Shown: positions 34,139 through 44,441, numbered from the stretch's first letter. The stretch: DNA of 64,000 bases from Aurantibrevibacter litoralis (GCF_034651555.1 NZ_JAYEEQ010000001.1:1-64000), one strand, 5' to 3'. The notes: generated by a model not told the origin, from the sequence alone. Program-made: numbers and translations.

Positions 34139-35647
34139 TTATTTTAATTGAAATTCGGGTTGTCTGGATAAGTGAATAAGAAGCAAGTACACTTGTGAGG
34201 GTACTTCTTGGCTGTACGAAATAGCCCAAATACTTTCACCGTCGGGCGTAAAATCCGGACTGTAATAAAATTCGGGTACATCTTCTATCATAAAGGCAGA
34301 CAGGGCGTTGTTAAAATCTGCTTCTGTCAGTAGGCCTTTAGGTGTAATTTTGTCCACAATAGCCTCAACCACAACCCTTGGGTTACTGGTGTTGCTATGA
34401 CTAGGCCCAACGGCCTCCAGAGCAAAGTTTCGGAATTGTTCAGGATTTTCATTAAAGAAACGATCTAGGAACACTTCTAAGGTAAGCCACCTCCCTATAA
34501 TAAAATTGGTATTGATCCAATCCCGATTTCGCTGCCATCCGGCCACGTCAAAGGGATCAAACAGGGTTTGTCCTAAAAGATCACTGGCATCGATCACATT
34601 TAGTACCGTATTATCATCATAGGCAAAGTTGGTCTCCTTGATAAAATTTAGATACAAATCGAACGGACTTTTTATAATAACCCCAATGGCTTCGTCATCA
34701 AAGAAATGTTGGCTTTTAAACAACTGCGATAGCACCGGTGCCAATTCAAAATTAGAACTTATAAAGGTGTTGGCCATCCCCTGAATTATGGTCTGGGCAT
34801 TTCCTGCGGCATCGGTTGAATCTGGGTGTACAAAAAACTCATATAATTTTTTACAAATAAATCCGGCGATTTCATTGGGTCGTTGTTCAAACAAGATATC
34901 AATGACATCGGCGTAATCCCAGTTGCCGGTTTGCCCAAAAATGGTTTTGTTTTCGGTGTTGAATCGGGTAGGATCAAACGTTACTTCGGTACAACCCACC
35001 TCACCTCTGTTCACGTAGCCCGTAATGGCCTTGGCTGTTTCTACGATGTCTGCTTCGGTGTAATTGTTGCCTTCGCCCAAAGTGAACAGCTCATAAAGTT
35101 CACGTGCGTAATTCTCGTTGGGGTTATTGCCATTGTTAAAAGCACCATCCAAATAGTACAACATAGCACTGGTAAGGCCAATTTCGCTTACAAAGGTTTT
35201 AAAATTACCTAGGGCATTTCGCTGAAGGCAATTTATATATCCATATAAGAAGGCGTTGCAATTATACACATCGTATTCGGTTACAAAATGATTGCTCCAG
35301 AAAAAGCTTAAGCGATCTCTAAGCGTATTGTTGAGTAACGCATTGGTATAACTTACCCCAAAATCTTCTGCCTGAGCACGTATAAGCTGATTTCTAAGAT
35401 CATCGTCCTCGGGATAATTGCTATTATTCCAGGTAGCCCATGCAGGGGCTGCCAAGGGCGGCATAGCAAGAGCCTGGTCGATTAAAGTGTTTACCAAGGT
35501 GTTAGCGGTTTGTCCTACCGCCTGATTTATGGTGGCTACAGATCCACTAAAACCCAGTCTTCGGTATAAATGCGCTGCCCGTTGCGCATCCAAAGGGGTG
35601 GTATAGGGAGCTAGCGACGAAGTATTACAATTAATGAAATATTCCAT
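34139..35647 (-). CDS. DUF1800 domain protein
   Basis: The protein has 502 residues. The N-terminal AAHLYRRLGFSGSVATI, the LSFFWSNHFVTE block, NENYARELYELFTLGEGNNYTEADIVETAKAITGY and the later NRDWINTNFIIGRW are hallmarks of DUF1800. No clear signal peptide is seen at this start. DUF1800 and DUF1501 are almost always neighbours, and a joint role at the cell surface has been proposed but not shown. It is the first gene of the two-gene operon. Confidence 0.9.
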   Translation of the reverse strand: MEYFINCNTSSLAPYTTPLDAQRAAHLYRRLGFSGSVATINQAVGQTANTLVNTLIDQALAMPPLAAPAWATWNNSNYPEDDDLRNQLIRAQAEDFGVSYTNALLNNTLRDRLSFFWSNHFVTEYDVYNCNAFLYGYINCLQRNALGNFKTFVSEIGLTSAMLYYLDGAFNNGNNPNENYARELYELFTLGEGNNYTEADIVETAKAITGYVNRGEVGCTEVTFDPTRFNTENKTIFGQTGNWDYADVIDILFEQRPNEIAGFICKKLYEFFVHPDSTDAAGNAQTIIQGMANTFISSNFELAPVLSQLFKSQHFFDDEAIGVIIKSPFDLYLNFIKETNFAYDDNTVLNVIDASDLLGQTLFDPFDVAGWQRNRDWINTNFIIGRWLTLEVFLDRFFNENPEQFRNFALEAVGPSHSNTSNPRVVVEAIVDKITPKGLLTEADFNNALSAFMIEDVPEFYYSPDFTPDGESIWAISYSQEVPSQVYLLLIHLSRQPEFQLK

Positions 35648-35838
35648 AGGCTACATTACGTTAAGTAGGTTTATAGTAATGGGGTTACATATAAACGAAC
35701 GAATATTTTGGAAAGTATAGTATTCCCATTATTTTCGTTATTCAGAGGCTGAATTTACGATGTTGTGTTTAAATAAACCGATGAATTGTTTATTTATTCG
35801 ATGAAATGCAACAATTTGATAGCCATACCTTTAAAATT

Positions 35839-36198
35839 ATGGGAAAGCATAATGAATTTGGACAGGAGGGAGAACAGCGGGCGGTAGATTTTTTAATTGA
35901 AAAAGGGTATCGCATAAAACATCGAAACTATCGTTACCAAAAAGCAGAAATTGATATTATTGCCCAAAAGGGTGAGGTATTGGCTATTGTGGAGGTAAAA
36001 TCGAGAAGTTCCTATTTTTTGGAGCATATTGCCAATACGGTTAATGCAAAAAAAATAAAGCTTGTGGTGATGGCGGCAAATCATTATGTGGTTCAAAATG
36101 ACTTGGATGTAGACGTAAGGTTTGATATTATTACGATCCTAAAACAAGGTAACCGCTATACCCTAACCCATGTGGAAAATGCATTTTATCATTTTTAG
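35839..36198 (+). CDS. YraN/UPF0102 family endonuclease-like protein
   Basis: I start at the ATG at 35839 (MGKHNEFGQEGEQRAVDFL); 11 further codons are open upstream. The 119 residues have the YraN signature: GEQRAVDFLIEKGY, then the restriction-endonuclease-like core AEIDIIAQKGEVLAIVEVKSRSS (D-x-E-x-K). The family is a predicted nuclease of uncertain function. It is the only gene in its unit. Confidence 0.9.
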   Translation: MGKHNEFGQEGEQRAVDFLIEKGYRIKHRNYRYQKAEIDIIAQKGEVLAIVEVKSRSSYFLEHIANTVNAKKIKLVVMAANHYVVQNDLDVDVRFDIITILKQGNRYTLTHVENAFYHF

Positions 36199-36471
36199 GG
36201 AATTCGTGAGCGGCTGTGCTATTTCACCCTAAAATAGAAGTAAAAACTTACAATGCATTTATATAAAGCAAATTAGAATGACCTTTTTTGAAAATTTTTG
36301 AAATTAAAGGAAAATATTGTTTGTGTTATTTGTAACAATTTGTTATTTTTGCCTACAACCTTAAAATCAAAAAGGGCGATACGCGAATCGATAGATGTGC
36401 GTCTCACGGTAGTGATCTATGCCTTACAACACGTGAAGCTAGAGCCTTTAAAAACCAATTAAAAAGAACGA
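36199..36471 (+). promoter_or_regulatory. Promoter and leader of the ACT-domain gene
   Basis: TTTG (36320-36323), 20 bases, TATTTTTG (36344-36351) form a good Bacteroidetes promoter. Between it and the start codon there is a leader of about 110 bases with short stems (ATAGAT...ATCTAT at about 36390-36420). No known riboswitch is recognised. Confidence 0.6.
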
Positions 36472-37131
36472 ATGAAAACCATTTCATCTGTTGTAGAAGA
36501 TTACATCAAAAAAAAGCCATTTTTGCAAAGTGCCTTAGCGCAGGGAATCATCAATTTAACTTCTTTGTCGAGAATTATAAGACCCGAAATTGAAAGTGAG
36601 CTGGGCAAGGATATTAGAAATGGAGCTATTGTTATGGCCTTGAAGCGCTTGTCTGATGATTTGGAATTTAGAGCCACTCACAAAATCATAAAAGTTTTAA
36701 AGAATATCGGCGAAATAACAGTACGTTCTTCCTTAACCGATTTTACTTTTTTGGTTTCCGATACCATTTTGGAAAATCAGGTAGAACTGATGAAAGCCGT
36801 AAATCAAAACAAGGAGGTTTTTTACACTTCTTCGCGCGGAGTTAACGAAATGAATATTGTGGTGAGTGCTATTTTGGATAAAACGGTGGAAGAATTATTC
36901 AAAAATGAGAAGTGCACACAAAAGGCCGAGGGACTTTCTTCCATTACTGTAAAATTACCTGCTGAGAACGTGAGCGTACCCGGTATTTACTATTTTATTT
37001 TTCAGCGTTTGGCTTGGGAAGGGATAATACTCTATGAAGTGATATCTACCACGAACGAATTTACCATTGTGGTGAATGATGAGCACGTAGATGTGGCGTT
37101 TAAAACGATTAAAGATTTAAAACTACTTTAG
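36472..37131 (+). CDS. ACT-like domain protein of Bacteroidetes (often labelled aspartate kinase)
   Basis: The 219 residues contain an N-terminal helical part (SVVEDYIKKKPFLQSALAQG, then RNGAIVMALKRLSDDL) and ACT-like beta-alpha-beta segments at the C-terminus (GLSSITVKLPAENVSVPGIY, YEVISTTNEFTIVVNDEHVD). Close relatives are frequently annotated as aspartate kinase, but the kinase domain is absent (no KFGGTSV motif). I infer a small-molecule-binding regulatory protein. It stands alone and has its own promoter. Confidence 0.7.
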   Translation: MKTISSVVEDYIKKKPFLQSALAQGIINLTSLSRIIRPEIESELGKDIRNGAIVMALKRLSDDLEFRATHKIIKVLKNIGEITVRSSLTDFTFLVSDTILENQVELMKAVNQNKEVFYTSSRGVNEMNIVVSAILDKTVEELFKNEKCTQKAEGLSSITVKLPAENVSVPGIYYFIFQRLAWEGIILYEVISTTNEFTIVVNDEHVDVAFKTIKDLKLL

Positions 37132-37233
37132 TTCGTTGTACCTCTAATTTTTAGGCGTCACTAATTTTGAAATCAGTGGGAGCGAGGTTTGCCAAAACAA
37201 TCAACGATTTCATGTAATTTACCTTAACAGTAC

Positions 37234-38505
37234 TTAATCTACCTGTACAGGGCCATACACGGCATCTCTAAAGGCTTTATGTAATCCAATTTGGTCGTAA
37301 GGAAACAGTTGCACAAACAGCACGGCTGTAAGTTGGTTTACGGGGTCTACCCAAAAAAGGGTGCTCGCAGCACCATCCCAAAAAAATTCGCCTACCACAC
37401 CATTGGCCTCCGAAGTAGCAGCCGGAGGGGCAAGTCGCACTGCAAAATCAATTCCAAAACCTACTTGGCCTTTGCTGGGCAAAAAGGAACGTTCCGTAAC
37501 CTGCTCATCCAGTTGATTGGTAGCCATGAGTTGAACCGTTTCAGGTTTTAAAACACGTGTGCCGTCCAAACTTCCTTCTTTAACCAGCATTTGCGCAAAG
37601 CGCATATAATCATCTATGGTCGCCGTAAGCCCCGAGCCACCTCTGGTCAACGGCCATGGTTTGGTATAATTGCTATACGTTACCGTATCTCGTTCTAAGG
37701 CACCTTCTCCTGTGCGAATATAAAGGGCGGCAAAGCGATCCCGATCGTTTTCAGGTATAAAATAACGCGTTTCTTTCATTTTTAATGGCTCCAAAACATA
37801 CTGCTTCACATAATCAGCATACGGCATACCCGATATGCGTTCTACCAAAAAAGCCTGTACATCTACACAAGGACCGTACTCCCAGCGTTCTCCTGGATGA
37901 AAATACAAGGGCGTTTGCCCCATTTTTTCGGCCATTTGCGTTAGGGTGTTTTCACGATTTAGGGCGTCTGCTTTGGCAATGTGTTTGCCCAAACCGGGAA
38001 TATCGGCATTTCGGCCAAAACCGGCGGTGTGCCGCGTAATATCCCTAATGGTAATGGGTCTTTTTACAGGTTCTACTATGGGGTTGCCATTGGTATCTTC
38101 CCCCACATAAACCTTCATATCTGCAAATTCAGGGGCATATTGTTCTAGCGGATCGTCTAACCTAAACTTTCCTTGGTCATACAAGGTCATTAATGCGGTT
38201 CCGGTAACAGGTTTGGTCATGGAATAGATTTGTACAATGGTATTTCGTTCCATGGGTTTTTGGGCTTCTTTGTCGCTATAGCCAAAAGCACCGTAGTAGA
38301 CTTCGGTATCTTTTTCTATGATAAGAGCAGAAACTCCGGCAATATTTCCCGAAGCAACAAACGATTCCAAGGCAGTATTCAAACGATTTTTGGCAGTACT
38401 GTCTATTATAAATTCAACGGCTGAAGGAATTTCTCTTTTTTGATTGGATTCCTTACATGCAAACAGAAAAAGGAAGCAGCAGGCGTAAAACAGATTTTTT
38501 TTCAT
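37234..38505 (-). CDS. Serine beta-lactamase-like hydrolase, lipoprotein
   Basis: I use the ATG at 38505 (MKKNLFYACCFLFLFAC), which gives a lipobox Cys17; the upstream frame is a spurious extension. The 423 residues contain SxxK as SMTK (95-98) in IVQIYSMTKPVTGTALM, a YGP-type second motif in ERWEYGPCVD, and a GGSGLTATIDDYMRFAQML segment typical of class C-like esterases. It is likely an esterase or peptidase of the penicillin-binding fold acting in the periplasm; real beta-lactam resistance is not implied. It is monocistronic. Confidence 0.88.
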   Translation of the reverse strand: MKKNLFYACCFLFLFACKESNQKREIPSAVEFIIDSTAKNRLNTALESFVASGNIAGVSALIIEKDTEVYYGAFGYSDKEAQKPMERNTIVQIYSMTKPVTGTALMTLYDQGKFRLDDPLEQYAPEFADMKVYVGEDTNGNPIVEPVKRPITIRDITRHTAGFGRNADIPGLGKHIAKADALNRENTLTQMAEKMGQTPLYFHPGERWEYGPCVDVQAFLVERISGMPYADYVKQYVLEPLKMKETRYFIPENDRDRFAALYIRTGEGALERDTVTYSNYTKPWPLTRGGSGLTATIDDYMRFAQMLVKEGSLDGTRVLKPETVQLMATNQLDEQVTERSFLPSKGQVGFGIDFAVRLAPPAATSEANGVVGEFFWDGAASTLFWVDPVNQLTAVLFVQLFPYDQIGLHKAFRDAVYGPVQVD

Positions 38506-38734
38506 CGGGAAGTAGGGATTAAAAGGTATTTTAAATTTTATAAAGGTATAACTTTTACTTTTTAATTTAATATTTCTACCAATGTGAAGTATGAAAATAC
38601 TGAAATTAGCGCAAAACAATCAGGTATAAAGCAAGGGCACTAAAAATTATATTAGAGGTTGTGAATGATATCCTTAATATCGGCTCAAGGTACAACGATA
38701 ATTGAAGTTCAAAAAAGGATGCGTTAGTGTTAAT

Positions 38735-39736
38735 TTAATCCAGATGATCTGCCAATTCTTTAAAGGTGTATTTGGCACTTTTGCCTTCATATAAAATGCC
38801 GTAGACGGCATCCATAATGGGCGTACGAGACGGCTTTGTAAAGCCCCTATTCATAAGATACGCGCTTTTGGTGGCATAGTAGCCTTCGGCCACCATGCTC
38901 ATTTCCATCATGGCGCTTTTTACCGTGTACCCTTTACCAATCATATTCCCAAACATTCTATTGCGACTAAATGTGGAATACCCTGTAACCAATAAATCGC
39001 CCAAATAAGCCGAATTGTTGATATTGCGCTTTATTTTGTGCACTTTTTTAATAAAGCGGTTCATTTCCCGAATCGCATTGCTCATGAGCACACTTTGAAA
39101 ATTATCGCCATAACCCAATCCGTGCCCTATGCCCGCCGCAATGGCATAGATGTTTTTTAGCATTGCCGCATACTCCGTGCCTATAATATCGCCTGAAATC
39201 TTGGTTTTTATATAGTGGCTATTGAGATGTTTTGCTACCATTTTTGCTTTTTCCAAATCGGCACATGCAATGGTTAAATACGATAATCGTTCTAAGGCCA
39301 CTTCTTCGGCATGGCATGGTCCTGTTATGACGCCGATGTTCTCCAAGGGAATATGGTATTTTGTATTGAAATGCTCACCGACAATCAAACCGGTTTCCGG
39401 TACGATTCCCTTAATGGCCGAGAATACAATTTTAGGAGCTAAAGGCACGGTAAGCTTTCCCAATTCGGCCTCCAAAAAAACGGAAGGAATGGCAAAAATC
39501 AATACATCGGCAGCAGCCACAGCGGTATTGATGTCATCGGTTAATTGCAACTGATTCAGATCAAATTCTACCGAACTCAAATAATGAGGATTATGCCTTT
39601 GGCTTTTCAGATGCGCTAATGCATCGGTGTTTCGCATATACCAAACAACCTTATCGCGGTTTTCGGTCAGCATTTTAACAATAGCCGTAGCCCAACTACC
39701 ACCTCCCAAAACCGCAAAATTAAAAGATTTGCCCAT
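38735..39736 (-). CDS. gpsA: Glycerol-3-phosphate dehydrogenase (NAD(P)+)
   Basis: I start at MGKSFNFAVLGGGSWATAIVK (ATG at 39736). The 333 residues have the nucleotide motif GGGSWATA, VFSAIKGIVPETG, ITGPCHAEEVALE, the catalytic Lys region EYAAMLKNIYAIAAGI and the C-terminal GDLLVTGYSTFSRN. It reduces dihydroxyacetone phosphate to glycerol-3-phosphate for phospholipids. The family match is strong. Confidence 0.95.
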   Translation of the reverse strand: MGKSFNFAVLGGGSWATAIVKMLTENRDKVVWYMRNTDALAHLKSQRHNPHYLSSVEFDLNQLQLTDDINTAVAAADVLIFAIPSVFLEAELGKLTVPLAPKIVFSAIKGIVPETGLIVGEHFNTKYHIPLENIGVITGPCHAEEVALERLSYLTIACADLEKAKMVAKHLNSHYIKTKISGDIIGTEYAAMLKNIYAIAAGIGHGLGYGDNFQSVLMSNAIREMNRFIKKVHKIKRNINNSAYLGDLLVTGYSTFSRNRMFGNMIGKGYTVKSAMMEMSMVAEGYYATKSAYLMNRGFTKPSRTPIMDAVYGILYEGKSAKYTFKELADHLD

Positions 39737-39946
39737 CCTATAAATATCTTCCCTAAATAGTTCCGCGGTCAAAGGTACTTAAAATTACAAAGGAGATAAA
39801 AGTCCAATAATAGGCTTGGGAATCTCCACGGTACACATAGCGCTGTAATGTTAAATTATACCCAATTATAGCGCAACAGTGTCAGGAAGCCTCATTGTGC
39901 CCGACTAGTTGGGTATACAAAGTTTTTTGGTTGGTTATTTATTTAG

Positions 39947-39981
39947 AAACCGCTGCGAGCTCCTTACTCGTGGCGGTTTTT
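39947..39981. terminator. Terminator hairpin between gpsA and the AraC gene
   Basis: AAACCGC plus CGAG pairs with CTCG plus GCGGTTT, followed by T in the forward direction. It lies 31 bases after the end of the minus-strand AraC gene, so it may work for that gene or in both directions. Confidence 0.5.
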
Positions 39982-40011
39982 AGTTGTTACAGCTGGGCTT
40001 TGTGCACCCTT

Positions 40012-40860
40012 TTAGGGTCTCCAATGCTTTTGCCGAAACTCAGACGGATTTTCACCTGTTATTCTTTTAAAAGTACGATTAAAGTAAGAAAGACTTTCAA
40101 ACCCGCATTCAAAACAGCTTTCGCTAACGTTTTTGCCTGTCATTAATAGTCGTTTTGCCTGACTGATGCGGTATTGGTTCAGGAAGGTTATAAAGGTATT
40201 GCCTGTTGTTCTCTTAAAATATCGGCAAAAGGCCTCTTTAGAGAGATAACAAAGGGAGGCCATTTCATCTACATCTATTTTCCGTTGGTACTGTGCGGCA
40301 ATAAAAGCGTGTATGTTACGCAACCGCTCTTGTTCTCTTTGATTATAGGGATTCACAAACGGACTGTGATGCAGGACATGAAATTCCGAACTACCCGCCA
40401 AAAGTTGTAACATCTGAAGCACTTCTACAAATAAAGCCGATCCCGATAGCACATGCAGCCCTTTCATTAAATGGCCTACCCTTTTTTTAGTAGTACCGGA
40501 AAAGGCAAGACCGTGGGTAGCTTTTTTAAAAAGATCTTGTATCTTGGCAAGTTCCGGAATTTCAGGAATAATTTTATCCAAAAAGACGGGCTTTATATGG
40601 AGTACTTCTTTGCGGTAATTCGTTTGTACACCATAATCAAAATTAAGATGTGGTATATTGGGACCAATTAAGACCAAATCACTGTCCACATAGGTAGAAA
40701 TATGGTCACCAACGTGCCGTGTAGCACTAGCACCTTCAATGTATACCAATTCTAGTTCCGGATGAAAATGCCAATAAAAGAGATGGTTTAATCGCGGATT
40801 ATGTAATACACGAAAAACCCCCTCACTTGCAGGTCGTATGGTTTCTAATTGAATCTTCAT
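40012..40860 (-). CDS. AraC family transcriptional regulator
   Basis: The protein has 282 residues. The N-terminal cupin-like sensor has FYWHFHPELELVYIEG, RHVGDHISTY and LIGPNIPHLNFD. The C-terminal 100 residues are the double helix-turn-helix of AraC (KIDVDEMASLCYLSKEAFCR, then CGFESLSYFNRTFKRITGENPSEF). It is a paralogue of the regulator at 59779 with matching motifs throughout. It is divergent from the PhyH-type dioxygenase at 41148, which it may control. Confidence 0.9.
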   Translation of the reverse strand: MKIQLETIRPASEGVFRVLHNPRLNHLFYWHFHPELELVYIEGASATRHVGDHISTYVDSDLVLIGPNIPHLNFDYGVQTNYRKEVLHIKPVFLDKIIPEIPELAKIQDLFKKATHGLAFSGTTKKRVGHLMKGLHVLSGSALFVEVLQMLQLLAGSSEFHVLHHSPFVNPYNQREQERLRNIHAFIAAQYQRKIDVDEMASLCYLSKEAFCRYFKRTTGNTFITFLNQYRISQAKRLLMTGKNVSESCFECGFESLSYFNRTFKRITGENPSEFRQKHWRP

Positions 40861-41147
40861 CGCTACTTAAAAAAATGATAACCTCTACGATAGGTTTTGT
40901 TTTATTGTGGGAGGGGTAGCATCTGTCATTGCTATCTTTCCGAGGAAGTTCTCCGAAATAATGACCCCGGAATACTTTCTAAGCACGTCTTAAATTTAAC
41001 TATACTGTATTAAAATTAGACTATTTTAAGCCAAATAATCAATAAAGTACAAATTGTAATCAATATTACGGTGGCACTAGTGACCAACGGAGACTACTTT
41101 TGATACCACAGGGCATGCACTAAATTAATTCTAAAAAAAACAAACTC
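40861..41147. promoter_or_regulatory. Divergent regulatory region (AraC / PhyH)
   Basis: This spacer of 287 bases holds GTAAT-CAAT-ATTAC (41056-41069), a near-palindrome whose core ATCAATATTAC also occurs between the second AraC gene and its neighbour (59629-59639). It is a candidate AraC site. Confidence 0.4.
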
Positions 41148-42122
41148 ATGGAAAATGCAAAATCAAAATTCGAAATGGCTAACAAGGCGCATGAGGCCAT
41201 ACCCGGAAATCCATCTACGGCGACCAGCAGTAAAAAACATTTAAACGATAGAAGCAATGGACAGCCGCTTCGGGTATTAAGTGAGGCCGACTGGGATTTT
41301 TGGAAACACAACGGGTATATTGTCATTAAAAATGCGGTGTCCAAAGCCCAAGTAAAGGCTACAGCCAATTTTTTATGGGAATTTGAGGAAAAAGATCCTC
41401 AGCACCCGGAGACTTGGTATGCTCCTGCACGAGCCGAGATGAAAATGAAAGAACTTACGGGCACCGGCATGGTAGAAGTGTATAACCATCAGCATTTGTG
41501 GAACAACAGACAAGTGCCAAAAGTGTACGATGCCTTTGTAGATATTTGGGGGACCGAAAATTTATGGGTCACTATAGACCGAGCCAATTTAAACTTTCCC
41601 ATACAACCCGGGTATACCTATAAGGGTTTTATACATTGGGATTACGACCCCGAAACCAAACCGCAGAATGTACAGGGCGTTTTGGCATTGGCAGACCAAA
41701 CCGATGAGAATATGGGTGGCTTTCAATGCATTCCATGGCTATATCGCAACTACGAAACATGGAAGCAAACCCAACCCAAAGACCGAGATCCATTTAAACC
41801 CGATGTGTCCGATTTACAAGATAAAATTGTAAAAGTACCCCTAGAGGCGGGCGATTTGCTGATCTTTAATAGCACGCAACCGCATGGCATACGCCCAAAT
41901 AATTCCAAAGATAAAGTGCGTATGGCTCAGTATATTTCTATGATGCCCGCAGAGGAAGAGAATGAGACCTTACGAGAATGGCGTATAAATTCATGGAAAA
42001 ATAGAATTGCTCCGGAGGGATATGCCTTTCCCGGAGACCCCAGAAATTGGGAACAAACAAAATACGATACCGCAAAACTCACCGAGCTTGGAGAGAAATT
42101 ACTTGGGTTGAGAAATTGGTAG
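41148..42122 (+). CDS. Phytanoyl-CoA dioxygenase (PhyH) family protein
   Basis: The 324 residues have the Fe(II)/2-oxoglutarate oxygenase features of PhyH: NGYIVIKNAVSKAQVKATANFLW, GFIHWDYDPETKP (H-x-D iron ligands), VPLEAGDLLIFNSTQPHGIRPN (distal His) and MAQYISMMPA. It hydroxylates an unknown small substrate. The regulator next door suggests inducible catabolism. A sulfate-type transporter follows downstream on the same strand after a 127-base gap. Confidence 0.85.
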   Translation: MENAKSKFEMANKAHEAIPGNPSTATSSKKHLNDRSNGQPLRVLSEADWDFWKHNGYIVIKNAVSKAQVKATANFLWEFEEKDPQHPETWYAPARAEMKMKELTGTGMVEVYNHQHLWNNRQVPKVYDAFVDIWGTENLWVTIDRANLNFPIQPGYTYKGFIHWDYDPETKPQNVQGVLALADQTDENMGGFQCIPWLYRNYETWKQTQPKDRDPFKPDVSDLQDKIVKVPLEAGDLLIFNSTQPHGIRPNNSKDKVRMAQYISMMPAEEENETLREWRINSWKNRIAPEGYAFPGDPRNWEQTKYDTAKLTELGEKLLGLRNW

Positions 42123-42249
42123 TAGTTTAGCGTGTGTTTTGAGTTTATCGCAAAATAACAGGGGGTTTCTGGGCTTAATTTGTAATAATAGAAATTAATT
42201 TTCCTAAAGCTTAATGCTGGAGTACTTTTGCACTTTCAAAAAAGGAAGG

Positions 42250-43779
42250 ATGAAGAAGTACTTAAATTTATTTGATTTTTCACAAACCGTTAATTATAAA
42301 ACCGAGGTCTTGTCGGGCATAACCGTGGCACTAGCACTTATTCCAGAGGCTATTGCCTTTGCGATGATTGCCGGTCTATCTCCCTTAACCGGTTTGTATG
42401 CTGCGTTTGTAATGGGACTGGTTACTGCTGTTTTGGGTGGCCGGCCGGGCATGATATCCGGCGCTACAGGCGCTATCGCCATTGTTATCGTTTCGTTAGC
42501 GAAATCGCATGGCGTAGAGTATATTTTTGCTACGGTAATATTGGCAGGTATCATTCAAATGGCAGCAGGGTTTCTGCGCTTGGGTAAATTGATGCGCTTA
42601 GTACCCCATCCCGTGATTTTTGGATTTGTAAATGGTCTTGCCGTAATTATTTTTATGTCGCAATTAGATCAGTTTAAGGACGCTTCCGGAAATTGGTTCA
42701 CCGGAAATTACCTCTATATCTTACTCGGATTAGTATTCCTTACCATGCTCATCATTTGGGGGTTGCCAAAGCTAACAAAAGTAATACCTGCTTCTTTGGT
42801 TGCTATACTTACTGTTTTTGCAATGGTGACTGCCTTAGATATAGAAACAAGAACCATAGGAGATATTGCTTCTATAAAAGGTGGTTTTCCTCCCTTTCAC
42901 ATACCAAATATACCATGGTCTTTAGAAACGCTAAAACTTATAGTTCCTTATGCGGCTATTGTAGCCGGTGTGGGGTTGATAGAAAGCTTACTTACACTTA
43001 ATATTATAGACGAAATTACAGAAACTCGGGGCCGCGGAAATAAAGAAGCTGTGGCTCAGGGTGCGGGCAATATTTTATCGGGTTTGTTTTCGGGCATGGG
43101 GGGTTGCGCCATGATAGGTCAGAGCTTAATAAACACTTCTAATGGGGCAAGGGCTCGGTTGTCCGGCATCGTTGCTGCCGTCTTGCTGTTAGTATTTGTG
43201 ATGTTTGGTTCAGATCTTATTGAAAAATTACCCATGGCGGCACTTACCGGACTAATGATCATGGTCGCTATTGGCACCTTTGAGTGGGCTAGTTTGCGAA
43301 CCTTCAAGCGCATGCCTAAATCCGATGTTTTGGTGATGGTATTGGTTACGCTGGTTACTGTCTTTTTACATAATCTGGCACTCGCCGTTTTAGTTGGTGT
43401 TATTATTGCAGCCTTGGTTTTTGCATGGGACAATGCCAAGCGTATTCGAGCACGAAAATCCATAGACGAAAATGGCGCAAAACACTATCAAATTTACGGC
43501 CCACTATTTTTTGGTTCTGTGGCTGCCTTCAACGAAAAGTTCGATGTGCTCAACGATCCCGATGCGGTAATTATCGATTTTAAAGAAAGTAGGGTAGTAG
43601 ATATGTCGGCCATAGAGGCACTCAATAAAATGACAGAACGCTATCATAAAGTAGGGAAAAAAGTGCACCTGAAGCATTTGAGTAAAGATTGTAGGCAATT
43701 ATTGCAAAATGCGGATGAGATTATAGACGTAAATGTAATGGAGGATCCCACCTACAAAGTACTAGCAGATAGGCTATAA
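42250..43779 (+). CDS. SulP family anion transporter with STAS domain
   Basis: I start at MKKYLNLFDFSQTVNYKTEVLSG (ATG at 42250). The 509 residues have about 11-12 membrane segments beginning ALIPEAIAFAMIAGLSPLTGLYAAFV, the family signature of SulP, and a C-terminal cytoplasmic STAS domain (AVIIDFKESRVVDMSAIEAL...KKVHLKHLSKD). Members move sulfate, bicarbonate or other anions; this clade is often a bicarbonate or sulfate carrier. Confidence 0.93.
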   Translation: MKKYLNLFDFSQTVNYKTEVLSGITVALALIPEAIAFAMIAGLSPLTGLYAAFVMGLVTAVLGGRPGMISGATGAIAIVIVSLAKSHGVEYIFATVILAGIIQMAAGFLRLGKLMRLVPHPVIFGFVNGLAVIIFMSQLDQFKDASGNWFTGNYLYILLGLVFLTMLIIWGLPKLTKVIPASLVAILTVFAMVTALDIETRTIGDIASIKGGFPPFHIPNIPWSLETLKLIVPYAAIVAGVGLIESLLTLNIIDEITETRGRGNKEAVAQGAGNILSGLFSGMGGCAMIGQSLINTSNGARARLSGIVAAVLLLVFVMFGSDLIEKLPMAALTGLMIMVAIGTFEWASLRTFKRMPKSDVLVMVLVTLVTVFLHNLALAVLVGVIIAALVFAWDNAKRIRARKSIDENGAKHYQIYGPLFFGSVAAFNEKFDVLNDPDAVIIDFKESRVVDMSAIEALNKMTERYHKVGKKVHLKHLSKDCRQLLQNADEIIDVNVMEDPTYKVLADRL

Positions 43780-43883
43780 GGTAGTCGATAGGGGTATTAA
43801 TGTATCCCTCTGGTGGAAAATCCCTCGCCTTTAGGCGACGACTTTAGTTTAATTGCCATATAATGATTCTATTTAGACTAAAA

Positions 43884-43911
43884 AAAGGTTGTTCTCATAG
43901 AACAACCTTTA
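43884..43911 (-). terminator. Terminator of the SnoaL-like gene
   Basis: AAAGGTTGTTCT and AGAACAACCTTT form a perfect 12-base stem around CAT, with a run of A on the plus strand (T on the minus-strand exit side). Confidence 0.8.
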
Positions 43912-43934
43912 AGGGGTACACTGCAAATTTGCCG

Positions 43935-44297
43935 TTATTCTTGGGCGTTGTTGTAGTAAAATCTTTCGTGAATAATCTGATCGCCTTTCCAACGTTGCAC
44001 AGCTACTTGTTCCATTTTGGCTCGGTACCCGTTTTTAAAGGTTACGTCCATGGTAGATTCTACAAAGGTAACCCCATCTTCTTCATTGGCGGCAATACTG
44101 TCAATAGTTAACGAATGAAATTCGGAGACCCCGTTTAAAAATTCTACTTCGTAGGCACGACATGCGACTTTTCCAACTCTTTCGCCTCTAGGTTCGGTCA
44201 TTACCACATCTTCGGCATAGTACGTGTCAAAGGCTTCTAATAGCTTACCTTGTTGTAATTGATGGTAAATGTCTAATGCTTTTTCTTTATAACTCAT
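43935..44297 (-). CDS. SnoaL/NTF2-like family protein
   Basis: The 120 residues form the cone-shaped NTF2 fold: SYKEKALDIYHQLQQGKLLEAFDTYYAEDVVMTEPRGE, then SIAANEEDGVTFVESTMDV and QVAVQRWKGDQIIHERFYYN. Such proteins are small-molecule isomerases, hydrolases or binding proteins; none can be chosen here. It is a single-gene unit with its own terminator. Confidence 0.8.
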   Translation of the reverse strand: MSYKEKALDIYHQLQQGKLLEAFDTYYAEDVVMTEPRGERVGKVACRAYEVEFLNGVSEFHSLTIDSIAANEEDGVTFVESTMDVTFKNGYRAKMEQVAVQRWKGDQIIHERFYYNNAQE

Positions 44298-44441
44298 AAT
44301 TTATATTTTTAGATGACTAAATGTAGTTCATTTTTCTATACAATAATTGTATATACAACAATTTAACCATTTTTTAACCCAATTCAGGATTAGCACTTTA
44401 GCGTACCGAAAAGGATTGCGGTTTACGGATAGAAAAAGGGA